From contig NWUY0300006216.1 in the NCBI GenBank assembly GCA_004151065.3, positions 1 through 24,679 of the forward strand: a DNA stretch of 24,679 nt. Direction: 5' to 3'. A program made the position numbers and the translations under genes. Below, piece by piece: positions 10,230-20,624 of the stretch. Position 1 is the first letter of the stretch. Every line of letters begins with the position of its first letter. The notes under the pieces are model-generated. The model worked only from the letters and a program-made list of their open reading frames with translations, was not told the origin of the DNA and searched no databases. This stretch comes from Larix sibirica (lineage: Eukaryota; Streptophyta; Pinopsida; Pinales; Pinaceae).

Positions 10230-13200
10230 TTTTGCTACTACGCTGATGCTCCAGTTGCTAGTTGTGTAGACAAGCCTCTTTCTAGCCGCGTTAGTTGGAG
10301 AAATGTAGTGATGCTTTTCCATTCTTTACCCAACGGATACCAGAAAACTTTTAGTTCCCTGAGTGCCATATCCAGATCTGTATAATGCTCAAAAGTGGGT
10401 TTTGGCAAAGACTTGAAAATCGTTTGAAGGCGACTGAGGATTTTGAAATATGGGTGCAGCTTGTCCGCGACCGTCTTTCTGTCTAACTTTCCGTCCATAT
10501 CTACTAGATGGAATCTAGAGTTACGTGCCTCTAAAAACATGACATTGTAATGATCCTTACGGTACAAATCTCGATGTCCATCCTAAAAAGACGGGAGGCC
10601 TAATGGAAACACATTGCTAAATAGGGATTTAAAAGAACGAACGTCATGGCATAGTTGGTTAGCCATGCCCCCAACATTCTGGGCCATCATACCTTTAGTG
10701 ATCACTTTGTTAGCCTCTATGATGATTTTTGTTCTATCTCAAACATCATAGGCTTGGAACTTGTCAAAGGTTTTTTCATTTAAGAAATCAATGACTGCTT
10801 TTGCTAGCTTCGTCTTTTTGTCCACGCTATTCAGGATAGTGCGAGAATCATGAGAAGTTGTCTCATCAATTTCCCACTCCTCTCGTGAAATAACAAAATG
10901 GCTCCATTGAGCCATTATGAGTGTTGCTATCTGTTCCAAAATTAGGAACCTTGCAGTTTTGAGCAAAGGCTTACCCATTAGCTTCCTAGACAAATCCCGA
11001 ATGCTCTTCTACATGTCCACTTTAGACTGATGTAGTTAAAAAATGGCAATGTATATTTTGGTTACCTCTTCATTATAGATTCTTAACTCTTCACTCTTCT
11101 ACTTTAGTTGCTCTTACACATTACTCAATTGAGTGTCTTTGAGGCTCATTTTTGCTATTGCATGTGCAAGCTTATCTGTTGGGTCAGTTGAAGATGTGGC
11201 CTGCAAAGCTGCTGGCTTTTGAAGCAAAATATCTTGATTTTTCTTTTTGAGCTCGTACACTTCCCCTTCCAGAGAAACGATTTTTTCTTTAAGTATTTGG
11301 CTATCTTCCAACGCCTTGTCCAATTCATATTGTATTGCAAGAATTTCAGTTGTCTAAGAGTGCTCAACAACGGGAATATTGAGCTTTTTCTTCAATCCTG
11401 CAATCTCTTTATCTTTCTCCTTGAACATGTTTTGAATAGGAGTTGCATCACTTGGATCTTTTACTAATTTGGTAATTTCTTGCTCCAAATTAGCAATCTT
11501 CAACTGCTTGGCTTTATTTGACGACTTTTCATTTTCTAGCTGCCTTTCTAGTCTTTTGACTAAAGCCTATAACTTATTAGTGCTCATAGTGTATTTCATT
11601 ACATCTCTATATACACCTTCACCTGTCTGTCGGTGAAGTTGCATGATGTCTTTAGAAGGGAACGTGTCCAAGTTAACTGTGACCCTTGTGATCTTATAAT
11701 CTGTTGGCACCCTCTTACCTCCAGGTGCAACCTGTTCAAGGATGGCCAATTTAGGGTACCTTGCCTCAAATCCAGAGTAGATGACATCCTGGACTGGTGT
11801 CTCGTATCAAGATCTTTCTTTGGAAAAAGAGCCTTTTGAATATATATGTTATCATCCTTTATCTGGGAGTATAAACCCAAGAGCCCATCTTTCACTGGAG
11901 ACATTGTTACTAGAGAATCTTGCTGAGAGGTTGTCTCCTGCTTCTGAGGCCACGATGCAAAGGGAAAATTTTCCAAAATGATAGGTGATAGCGACGTGGG
12001 GGTTGGATTTAGCTGTAGCGTTGTGCTGGATACTTTCTCTGACTTAAAATTTTTTGACTGGGACCCAACACTTTCATATTTTTCCTTGTCGATATTAGAG
12101 GTCGGTTCAGACACATGCCTTTTCCCTAGAATATCAAACTTGTGTGGAGTGGGAATAATTGGGGATATTACTGATTGATTCGGATCCAAATCTAGCTTTG
12201 TCTGTTCCCCACTATCCAGATTGGCGATCTTGTCTAGTATTAGATACGACTCATGAGGATAAGCCGTTGATCATGCATATTGCCTTTTTCGGGATATGAT
12301 CCCTTTAGGATCGTATTTCCATATAAAATTTGTAGAGAAGTTAAAGGTATCCAACATCTCTTCAACCACTGCTTGAGCGGACCTGCTTCTTACTTTAAAA
12401 GGCCCTACTTCACTAGGAACTTTGAAGGTCCTAGGGATATTGCCCTTCATGAAATGTACATCATCAAAATTGAATTTCTCACGAATATATTCAAAAGAAA
12501 AGAGTCTAGGAGTCAGAAACACGAGTAGTTTATATGGGTCTTGTTATGCTCCATAAACTCAAATCTCAATGTGTGTTTCAAATCAAAACCAATCCCCAAT
12601 TGAGTCGTCAGGGTTTTGCTAGAGAAACTTCTTACACTCTGGAAGGATACTGGGAGGAGGGGCATCAAATAATGAGAAATAGAATTTAGTCATGATGACA
12701 TCCACAAATACAGAAAATCGTTCATGGCTTGTAACAGAAGCAACTGAATTCTAGGCATCCTCTCGATCAAAGAATTCTTTGTTATGGAAGATGATGATGT
12801 AAATAAAGTAGTAGGTGTATCTAAGAAGCTTTCTAGTAGCAAAATTCTTGAACTGTAACTGCATATACTAAGCAAGGAAATATGCAAAACTTGATTGGTG
12901 ACTCATGCTGTGATAGATTTATCAGGAAAATAAAACCTAAGGCAACATCATCGATTACTAAATCATGATCATAACCAAGTATATGACATACCAATGATAG
13001 TGCAGGACATGATTGCTCGGAGAATACTGCTAAACTGAACACATACTATGTGCTTGGCAGGTTTGCTTCCGTGGGAAGCAACATCCTAATGAATGCTTCC
13101 CTACTTTCTGATGACAATTCGCTAAATTTAGAAGCCATGAAATCCTAGTCAAAATCAAAGCTGGAACTGTCCTCCTTCGTGTCTGTCATTTCAATGAGGA

Positions 13201-13525
13201 GCTCCCTCTGAATTGGACATACAATTGATTCGAGGCGGGAGATAACAACTTTTCTTTCGGGCGCATATCTCTTTGCGCACCACTTCACGAGCTCTGGGAA
13301 GGCTTGGGCTTGAGGTAAAATCATATTCACTAATCCAGAGCCCTAGAGGTTGAATGTATCATTTCTGCTCTTGGCAGGGTCTTCTACCTCTCGAGATAAC
13401 TGATGCAAATTTGGAAATGATAGTATGGGGTCATGAATGTCAAAATGCTCATCCCCCAAGTGCTTCTCCTTGTTTAGAATAGAGCTTGCAGAGGGAATTG
13501 TTTCAGGTTCTGCGACAGATGCCAT
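10230..13525 (-). pseudogene. Large coding relic in the insert, coiled-coil protein of unknown function
   Basis: The frame starts at an ATG at 13523-13525 in a strong context (CCACCATGG) and can be followed for about 1,095 codons. One frame covers 13525 to about 12855, another about 12850 to about 11800, then the first frame returns to 10238: two offsetting frameshifts plus roughly 18 stops. The N-terminal ~350 residues look globular (AFPELVKWCAKRYAPERKVV, EAFIRMLLPTEANLP, CHILGYDHDLVIDDVALGFI, LLRYTYYFIYIIIFHNKEFF). Residues ~445-580 are rich in Ser, Thr and Pro. Residues ~655-805 form a coiled coil (ALVKRLERQLENEKSSNKAK, IAGLKKKLN, DKALEDSQILKEKIVSLEGE). Residues ~845-1095 are helical (LILEQIATLIMAQWSHFVIS, MALRELKVFWYPLGKEW). 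I recognise no catalytic motif. It may be a retroelement gag-like protein or a captured host gene. Confidence 0.7.
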
Positions 13526-13658
13526 GGTGGAGCTTGTGGAGTGAATGCAAGGATGAAGAATGCTCTGGATAAGCTAAGAATCAGGTGGTGTGGCAATGAA
13601 AAAGCATAGTAGCTCGCAATAGAAGAAGCATGAGTGCTCAAACAATTCAAATAATGCA

Positions 13659-13668
13659 CATATATAGC
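13659..13668 (-). promoter_or_regulatory. Candidate TATA box for the insert's coding relic
   Basis: The minus strand reads CGCTATATATG here, about 135 bp upstream of the relic's ATG. That would place transcription start near 13630 and give a leader of about 105 nt. This is a motif and spacing argument only. Confidence 0.5.
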
Positions 13669-13845
13669 GGGATTTTGAAAATGAGAGACTTAAATGAGTT
13701 AGACGCGTGGCATCTGGCGATTGGTCCTTTAGGCGAGGGTTGCGGGGGTATTTAATGCGCGGGGACCATTGCCGTTAAAATGGTGGCGGTAATATCCATT
13801 GGGTAAAATCCCAGTGGGTCCATCATGAAAACATCATACTCATAA

Positions 13846-14492
13846 GGCAGTTTTAGCGCTCTATGAAGGCGGTATTAAGTAACTGCTTTTTGGGCCCTAA
13901 ACGAGCCTGGAGCTGCCATGTGGAACAGGTGGTTTTTGTTCAGGGTCACACTAGACTCTTTAAACATCGAGCAGCTACGACGGCCTGAAAACATTACAGT
14001 CGTAGATATCATCATCTCGAGATCTGCGCTTGACTTGAGGGGTTATCATAGTCACATGGCCCACTTGATCTGATAGATTCCCGTCGTGAGGTAACAACCA
14101 CCTATATTTTTTTGAAAACTAAAAGGAGTGGTTTCAGGGCCACAATAAGGTGGTTTTCTTAGACTTCTTTTGAGGCCCTGAATCCATATTATGTTGACAC
14201 GTGTCTAGGCGGTTTAGGACGTGAATTATCAATTGAGCATATTGGGAACCCCGAAAGGACGTGAACCGTTGATATGTGATAAACACAGATATCAAGATCT
14301 TCTAAATTCGGGTATCTTTGCAACGTACGACGAGGTGCTTCCTCATTACGTCAATGTACCTCATGGTCTTCGGGCTACGCCACTTTATCATTGCTTTCTT
14401 ATGGCAGTTTTAGGGCTCCTTATAGGCGGTTTTGATAGACTGCTTTTAGGGTCCTGAATGAACTTGAGAGAGCCGCGTGGCTAGACGGTTTA
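13846..14492. repeat. Three degenerate copies of a promoter-side repeat
   Basis: Copies lie at about 13846-13938, 14126-14216 and 14403-14492. Shared blocks in order are GGCAGTTTTAGGGCTC, AGGCGGTTTT, TAGACTGCTTTT, GGGCCCTGAAT and GCGTGGCTAGACGGTTTA, with substitutions and small indels. A weaker partial copy starts near 13930. They lie upstream of the TATA box on the coding relic's side, as enhancer-like subrepeats often do in transposon terminal regions. Confidence 0.7.
14196..14205. promoter_or_regulatory. Palindromic G-box (GACACGTGTC)
   Basis: This is a perfect 10-bp palindrome with a CACGTG core, the plant bZIP/bHLH binding site. It lies inside the second promoter-side repeat copy. The corresponding places in the other two copies read CATGTGG and CGCGTGG, so only this copy has the full core. 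It is about 670 bp upstream of the relic's ATG. Confidence 0.5.
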
Positions 14493-14754
14493 TCATTTAA
14501 GGCTCGAACTCTCTGCTTAAAAGTCGCGCACTTCTGGGCCCTGAATAAATCTCCACCATTGATCTAAAATTTTATGTGTCAAACTCTGGAGATCGCTTAA
14601 TGTTACGATTGACAACTTCATGATCACTCCCACAGTAAAACCTCAGTAATTTTCCTTCGGATTTAAGCTCGAATCTCCATGATACGAATGTGTCTACGTC
14701 ACCTGTGATCAACTGCGTTGCTTTTTGTTGGTCGAGAAAATACTGGTACTAACA

Positions 14755-14759
14755 TTGGG
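14755..14759. repeat. Target site duplication TTGGG, right copy
   Basis: It directly follows the insert's terminal CTAACA and matches 9535-9539. Sequence to its right (AAAATTTGTGTTGAAGATTAG) continues the LTR as in LTR2 at about 20111. Confidence 0.9.
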
Positions 14760-15338
14760 AAAATTTGTGTTGAAGATTAGCTTAAATATCCTAAACCGTT
14801 CATGATTTTGAGAAACCATCCATGTTGTAATCAATTTTTCATACTATGAACAAAACACATGTTTTAGTTTTCCAAGATTCATCTTCATCACCTCGTAAAT
14901 CATGCCAAAAGTTAGTTGTTTGAAAACTGCTGCTAATTTCGACCAAATCATTGACCAAGTGGTTGGAGGTTCACACGTGCGACTTGGACATGATCTAATG
15001 GACACATAACCACCTAGAAGCATACAACTATCATATCCATGTGCCCATTCCTGCATTGGACACGTGGAAGTATGAGTAACAATGATGAAGGTTGCAGGAA
15101 TTTAATTGTACCACAAGAACTAAACTATGGTTGTAAACTGTCATTACCAAAATCATAACATAATCCACTTTAATCACTAAAAATAATAGAAAAATAGATG
15201 TATTAACCACAAGTGCATATTAAGATTTGAATGAAGATTTGCTAATGGAAATGGTCATATATTATGGATGAAGTGTGAAAAATGGCTTATGAATATGGAC
15301 TTATTTGATAGTAGATATGACAAAATCATAGGCCAACA
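14760..15338 (-). repeat. LTR1 right portion (sense LTR start)
   Basis: This resumes LTR homology after the insert and matches 20111-20710. It ends in GGCCAACA on the + strand, so the sense LTR begins TGTTGGCC, directly next to the polypurine tract. With the left portion, LTR1 has about 1.83 kb surviving of roughly 2.05 kb. Confidence 0.85.
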
Positions 15339-15378
15339 TCTCCCCCACACCCGAGGATTGGCATGTCCTCATGCCAAT
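15339..15378 (-). other. Polypurine tract and adjacent hairpin, internal 1
   Basis: The minus strand carries GGGTGTGGGGGAGA abutting the LTR, the expected plus-strand primer. Just upstream in sense lies ATTGGCATG-AGGA-CATGCCAAT (15357-15378), a perfect 9-bp stem with a 4-base loop. A stem whose loop region reads GAGGACA, followed by GTGTGGGGGAG, is a recurrent arrangement in plant Ty3/gypsy elements. Confidence 0.8.
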
Positions 15379-16190
15379 TGAGTGAGGAAATGAGATACTT
15401 GTATTTCAAATGAAGCTTGGGAAATTTTATACTCAATCATTTTTAACTTGAAGACCAACATTTACTTGTGGTCTTTGCTTAAATAGACAACCATGAATTC
15501 ATCCTTTTTAGAGAACATTCAATGATGACTTATGAATGTTTATAAAGCACAAGGTGAGATATGTTGCTTTATTTTGTATTTGTATACCACGATTACTTTT
15601 CTTTTATTTTATTCATGGTCTTGTGATCAAAGTATGAGCCTTATTGTGGATGGTGAATTTACAAATCGAAGGTCTGATAATTAATGATGATGGTATTTGT
15701 GAGTGGTGATGAATTGTATGGATGGTGGTTTCCCAAATTTCTCATGAAATACAGATTCTTACACTTGTTTTACCTCAAGTTTACCCTTGCTTTGAATTAT
15801 ATTGTAGATTGAAAGAGGACTGTGTAGAACTGATGCATGATGAATTAAGGTTAAAGATGGGGCATATCAAGGCTGAAAGCTGCTAGGGAAATCCGCGGTT
15901 GATCATCCACAAAATATCCATCTCGGAATACTAAAATGATCTCCGATTTCATGCTGCAAAGGAGGAGATAATATTACCATATTTGATCTGGAATGTTTTA
16001 TTTTTTGTAGCATAGAATCATGGAAATACTGAAAAAGTGGCTACTAGAAATGTTATGATGTGAATACTTAGACTTTAGAAACTAATCAAATTTGAGTAAA
16101 ATGAATTCTAGCTGCATAACAGGAACTGGAGGATGCATTTGAGGTGATGCAATACTAAACAAGATTTCTTGCGACCTTTATGTATTTTCG

Positions 16191-16266
16191 ATAGCATCAT
16201 GGAGATTCTGTGACACTAAGGAGTTCCAGTAACACTATGGTATTTCTGCAACATAGTGGAGTTCTT
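16191..16266. repeat. 19-bp tandem repeat, four units, internal 1
   Basis: Units start at 16191, 16210, 16229 and 16248, each exactly 19 bp. The approximate consensus is GTAACACTATGGAGTTCCT. The matching array in internal 2 is 21572-21647. Confidence 0.8.
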
Positions 16267-16375
16267 GCAACCAGAGATACAAAAAGACACTGCTGCTGCA
16301 GAAACTGATGAGAATGATGTAAAGTTGGAAATGCTGTCAAAATTTATTGCTTCCAAGACTAGTACTGATGGGCAA

Positions 16376-16412
16376 TCCCCCACATTGAGATCTTTGCATT
16401 TCCTCATGCAAA
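16376..16412 (-). repeat. Second PPT-like site with hairpin, internal 1
   Basis: The minus strand reads GTGGGGGA (16376-16383) next to a hairpin TTTGCAT-GAGGAA-ATGCAAA (16393-16412). This repeats the layout of the true polypurine tract about 1 kb away, although no LTR adjoins it. It looks like a duplicated or relict PPT region. Confidence 0.65.
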
Positions 16413-17278
16413 TGAAGTAGGGAATCTTTGATCCATTTTAACAGAGCTGAGAGGACATATGAAAATATGAGAATGAGCATGGTTGTTGGATGATGAATGT
16501 TGATCAAATCCACTGAACTATACCATGCTACAGGATTGATACCGATGTTGCTAATGATGAAAATCTAGACTCTATATTAGAACCAAACTAAAAATGAAAG
16601 ATGAATACTAAATCAAAACAAAAATTCTACTGCTACCGTTGATACCATAAACCATATAGTCTTCACATACAAACATTACTATTGCAATTCAATCTATGTG
16701 AATGGATTTACTTGGATTTGAACATAGAAAGAAATCATTGGATTAACGATCAATAATGTAAATCGTTAACCAATGCGAGATGACACACCATTAATGTCAA
16801 TGGGAATCGAGGTACAAAAGTACATTCTAGTTGGCGTGAATGAATGTGTTGGAGTCAAACACCTATAGAATACATTGGTCAAGGAACATTTATGTATTCC
16901 CTTACTAATAGCGAGAGAACCTGCTATTAAGGCATGTAGGCCCCAAGGTACTTATAAAAATTTCTAATCTAAATCCTAGATGATGCGCTGGAGTCGATGG
17001 TATGAGATTTGTCAGAAGGTGAGCCTTATGGAATTTCACGTCACTCAACATGAGCATAGAACATAAATAATTTTCAAGAACCACATTACAAAATTAAACC
17101 AACATACATAACTTTATTGAGAATTTTGCCCGCTAGTTGCCTTGTTTTCAAGTAAAACTAATGTCCAATTGTGCCAGTAAATTGGTTTTCACAACTAGAC
17201 TTATTTTTATTTTTACTATTTTATTAATTTATTTAGTTATTTACCCTATGCTCCTTTACTTGAAAAAGAAAGTCTCTT

Positions 17279-17917
17279 TCAAGTGTAGGAATACTTCCAA
17301 TGGACCCATTTGCATAACAAGATCTCTAGTGTATTCATACCCAAATCTGAAAAGTGTACCTCAATGAATACCGAGGTATGAGAGGGCAGCTGCTCTTGTG
17401 AATATGGTTCCAAGAAGTGTTGAAGGACGGTGTGGTATTGTGGCCTGATGACTGTTTGGAACCAAGCTTCAATGTATTCTTTGTCTCCTTGGATTTGTTT
17501 GGAATTCATGAAATGCAATTCTTTGGAAAGTGGGTCATCACATTCCATAATACACAAAGGATCTAGTGATAAACATGCCGAAAATTCTTCGTTATCAGGC
17601 TCAAGTATTTTCTCTTCATCTAATGTGGTCCATGATCCTTGATTTATTCCATCTACTCACACAGACTATTAGGAGAAACTTCTATATCCTACTCTTGTAG
17701 AGTATGTTCATGGATCCCAAATTCTTTTATTGTTTCTTGGATTCCTGATTCATCCATAGTGACAATTATGGACAAGGACTTGAGACAATCCTTGTTATAT
17801 AATTTCCTCCTTTGCTCAACAAGTTCCTGAGCATCTTTAGTTCTTAATTGATCTAGAGCTGCTGCTCACAAATGCATTAATACCTGGGGTTCTTACAACA
17901 CCATTTTTTTTTTTTTT
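17279..17917 (-). pseudogene. Gag-like coding remnant, internal 1
   Basis: This is the first coding-like stretch downstream of the primer-binding site in sense, starting after an A-run next to ATGG at about 17905. Pieces include KDAQELVEQRRKLYNKDCLK, IQETIKEFGIHEHTLQE and, in a second frame, CDDPLSKELHFMNSKQIQGD and YIEAWFQTVIRPQYHTVLQH. Its position is where gag begins in Ty3/gypsy elements, but I cannot identify a gag domain. It is charged and helical, about 200 codons, and broken by stops and at least one frameshift. The equivalent remnant in internal 2 shares the peptide pieces, which supports a once-coding origin. Confidence 0.5.
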
Positions 17918-18297
17918 AAATATTGAAGAAATGGAAATGAAACTAACTACAAAAATAAAATATACAAAACAAATTACAAAACATAGCATGTATTCAGACA
18001 CCTCACGCTACTAAGGCCCTGCTGTCACCAAGATGCCTGTGAACATGAGAAGCTTTGCCCTTTCTATGCATAGAAAAGAAAACACATTGTACCAACCCGA
18101 CGAGGGTTCAAAGAAACCCACTAAAGTGGATGCATCCAAATATTACACCACATAAATTATGTTGTGAGGTCGTCTTTGCATCTTACCGTTTCTCCTGCTC
18201 CAACTCGTAAATGTTGGCTTAATAAAAAAAAATATATGGGAACAAAAATATAAAATGCAAAAAATCAACTACTAATACTCTAACCTCTTTAGCATCT

Positions 18298-18314
18298 CCT
18301 CGGCAACGACGCCA
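18298..18314 (-). other. Primer-binding site, tRNA-Asp type, internal 1
   Basis: The minus strand reads TGGCGTCGTTGCCGAGG. The complement of the plant tRNA-Asp(GUC) 3' end is TGGCGCCGTTGCCGGGG, so 15 of 17 match and both differences are transitions. It is separated from LTR2 by a 4-base spacer (18315-18318). Confidence 0.85.
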
Positions 18315-18637
18315 AAAATGTCTGTCAAATTATATGCATAACTTTCGAACATTAAATTATTGACCGGGTGGTTCGTAAACTTCAAGATGAAAGCACAGGA
18401 AATTCAAGATCAGAGTAATATCTAATCTAAGTGAACTGAAATTAAAGGCAAATATGTTTAACCAATCACTTCCAAGGATTAAAGCTAAGTTCTAAAGTCC
18501 TATAACTAAGTGCAATACAATTGAATTAGTGACTTACCAATTTTTTGTAGCTTAGTTAAACAGTTAAATTAAACTTTCAAAAATAAATCACAATACATAA
18601 ATAAAAAACATGTGTAAAAGAAAGCAGGAATATGCGT

Positions 18638-18757
18638 ATGTCTGCAGGAATTGATATATGTCTGCGGGAATATATATGTAGGTGCATAAACTTATATGTA
18701 ACTACATAAATCTATATGCGAATGGAGGAACCTGCTCAAGTATATAGAAATTGCTTA
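18638..18757. repeat. 20-bp-period minisatellite in LTR2
   Basis: Six units of exactly 20 bp start at 18638, 18658, 18678, 18698, 18718 and 18738, matching units 2-7 of the LTR1 array one for one. The last unit is also the start of the 313-bp duplication. Confidence 0.85.
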
Positions 18758-19363
18758 TGTAATAGTCTTTTGTTTGCTTAAATGTGTTTACCCAATTAAT
18801 GATGGAATTTAAATATAGGGATTAAAATGTAAATTTATGCACAAAGGTAAGTTACTTACTTTATGTATACTTTAACAGTTATGCAAATTATGTATGGAAG
18901 CTACCAAACCAAACCGCGTGAAAATAAATTTGCATTCAATAGTTAATGCTCTCTTAGCATGAATTTTATTCCCACAATTGAATTCACAATGTTTCACTTA
19001 GAGATCAAGTGTTCTCATGAACACAAAAGATGATTAATTCAATGGCTAGGAAGTATACAGAAATCGATTATGTAATAGTCTTGTGTTTGCTTAAATGTGT
19101 TTCCCCAATTAATGATGGAATTTAAATATAGGGATTAAAATGTAAATTTATGCACCAAGGTAAGTTACTTGCTTTATGTATACTTTAATAGTTATGCAAA
19201 TTATGTATGAAAGCTACCAAACCAAAATGCGTGAAAATAAAATTGCATTCAATAGTTAATGCTCTCTTAGCATGAATTTTATTCTCTCGATTCAATTCAC
19301 AATGTTTCACTTAGCGATCAAGTGTTCTTGTGAGCACAAAAGATGATTAATTCAATGACTAGG
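18738..19363. repeat. 313-bp tandem duplication private to LTR2
   Basis: 18738-19050 and 19051-19363 are adjacent copies starting AAGTATA and ending in CAATGGCTAGG or CAATGACTAGG. LTR1 and LTR3 have the segment once. The copies differ by scattered substitutions, so the duplication is not recent. Confidence 0.85.
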
Positions 19364-19554
19364 AAGTATAAGCTTAAATGAAACATGCTACAAAAAGACC
19401 ATTTACAAGAATTAAAATGATAAAATAACAATCGAGATTAAACCATCTAAGTATCCTTGAAATCCACTTTAGTATATAACCACTAACTAAAACATCTAAG
19501 AACTGTATGCTCGAGCTGCTACAAAAGAAGTAAATCCATGATGCAAAAGAGATG

Positions 19555-19630
19555 AAAATACTAAACAACAAAAGATCACAAGTGGTATAAACAAAATACT
19601 AAACAACAAAAGATCACAAGTGGTATAAAC
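19555..19630. repeat. 38-bp tandem duplication in LTR2
   Basis: 19555-19592 and 19593-19630 are identical or nearly identical copies beginning AAAATACTAAACAACAAAAG. LTR1 (near 9010) and LTR3 (near 24535) have one copy. Confidence 0.9.
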
Positions 19631-19999
19631 AAACGTTTTGTGCACATGAATAAAACAGAGTTAAAATGATTAATAGACAATACTAGAAATTACACCATGA
19701 ACATATTTGTATACATGTAAAGATACATACACGTTGAGTAAAAGTATTTACAAAAACAACAATAGCCTTACACTCCACTTGGTGGGCCCTTTCCTATTTC
19801 ACTGTAGATCTAGCTAGACTCCAATCTCACACAGTGATCAACACACCATTGCAGAAACTCACATTGGCATTAATTAATGAAAATTGGAATAACAATGGCA
19901 ACAAAATCATAAGCATAGTACTATGTTTTACAAATTGGTAACAATTCACTCTCTAAATCTCTAATGTATTATTAATCCCTCTACACTCCCTTCCACCTT

Positions 20000-20007
20000 T
20001 ATTTATA
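20000..20007 (-). promoter_or_regulatory. Candidate LTR TATA box
   Basis: The minus strand reads TATAAATA about 705 bp into the sense LTR, a plausible U3 promoter position. The equivalent LTR1 site near 9428 is eroded to TATAATGA. Confidence 0.4.
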
Positions 20008-20624
20008 CATGAGAAGTGGGAAACAAACTCAAAACAACATTCACAATTTTAACAAAGTCCTTTTCTAGTTGGAAAAAAAATACAAATATGGGCACAACAT
20101 GCAATTTGGGGGAATTCATGTTGAAGATCCGCCTAAATATCCTAAATCGTTTCTGATTTTGAGAAACTGCTCATGCGACACTCAATGTATCATACTATGA
20201 ACACAACCCATGTTTTAGTTTTCCAAGGTTCGTCTTTATCACCTCATAAATCATGCTAGAAGTTAGTTGTTTGAAAACTAGTGCTAATTTCAACCAAATC
20301 ATTGACCAAGTGCTTGGAGGTTCACATGTCCGACCTGGGAATGATTCGATGAACACATAAACATCTATAAGCATCCAGCTATCATATCCATCGGCATGCT
20401 CATCCATTGTATACATGGAAGTATGAGGAAAACTTATGAAGGTTGCGGGAACTAAACTGTGCTGCAGGAACCGAATTGTGGCTATAAACCACCATTGGAA
20501 AAATCATAGCATAATCCACTTTAATCACTAAAAACATTACAAAATAGAGGTATTAGCCACAAGGGCATATTAAGGCTTGAATGGAGGTTTGGTAATGGAA
20601 ATGGTCATATATTATGGATGAAAT

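Larger units (their letters stand above)
9540..14754 (-). mobile_element. 5,215-bp nested insert with TG...CA ends, class unresolved
   Basis: The insert starts TGTTAGTCCTAG and ends in the inverse of TGTTAGTACCAG, so its termini match as a 12-bp imperfect inverted repeat (10 of 12). It is flanked by the 5-bp duplication TTGGG. TG...CA ends and a 5-bp duplication are typical of LTR retroelements. However, the left-end sequence does not recur near the right end, so I find no pair of LTRs and no primer-binding site or pol domain. It could be a very long solo LTR carrying a gene, a derivative element, or a TIR element with an unusual duplication. It carries a large minus-strand coding relic and contains a 22-base gap of Ns. 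Confidence 0.8.
15339..18318 (-). mobile_element. Internal region 1 of the LARD-like element
   Basis: This 2,980-bp region between LTR1 and LTR2 is homologous throughout to 20711-23584. In sense order it holds the primer-binding site, a leader, a gag-like remnant, unrecognised sequence, a first PPT-like site, about 1 kb more, and the true polypurine tract. It is far too short for gag-pol, and no pol motif is visible on either strand. Confidence 0.8.

Noticed and set aside
11219-12528. Plus-strand open frames at 11219-11467, 11633-12178 and 12280-12528
   Set aside because: They are shadows of the minus-strand coding relic, whose frames link into a coherent protein. The plus-strand versions do not.
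9540-14754. Insert as a Mutator or hAT DNA transposon
   Set aside because: Those families make 9-bp and 8-bp duplications. Here only the 5 bases TTGGG match before the flanks diverge, and no transposase motif is seen.
17903-17917. T-run as a terminator or poly(A) tail
   Set aside because: It recurs at the same place in internal 2 (near 23161), so it belongs to the element leader, not to a gene end.
14844-20416. Paired minus-strand frames at 14844-15056 and 20195-20416 as a small conserved gene
   Set aside because: They are homologous because both lie at the same place in the LTRs. They do not share a conserved start and have no coding motif.
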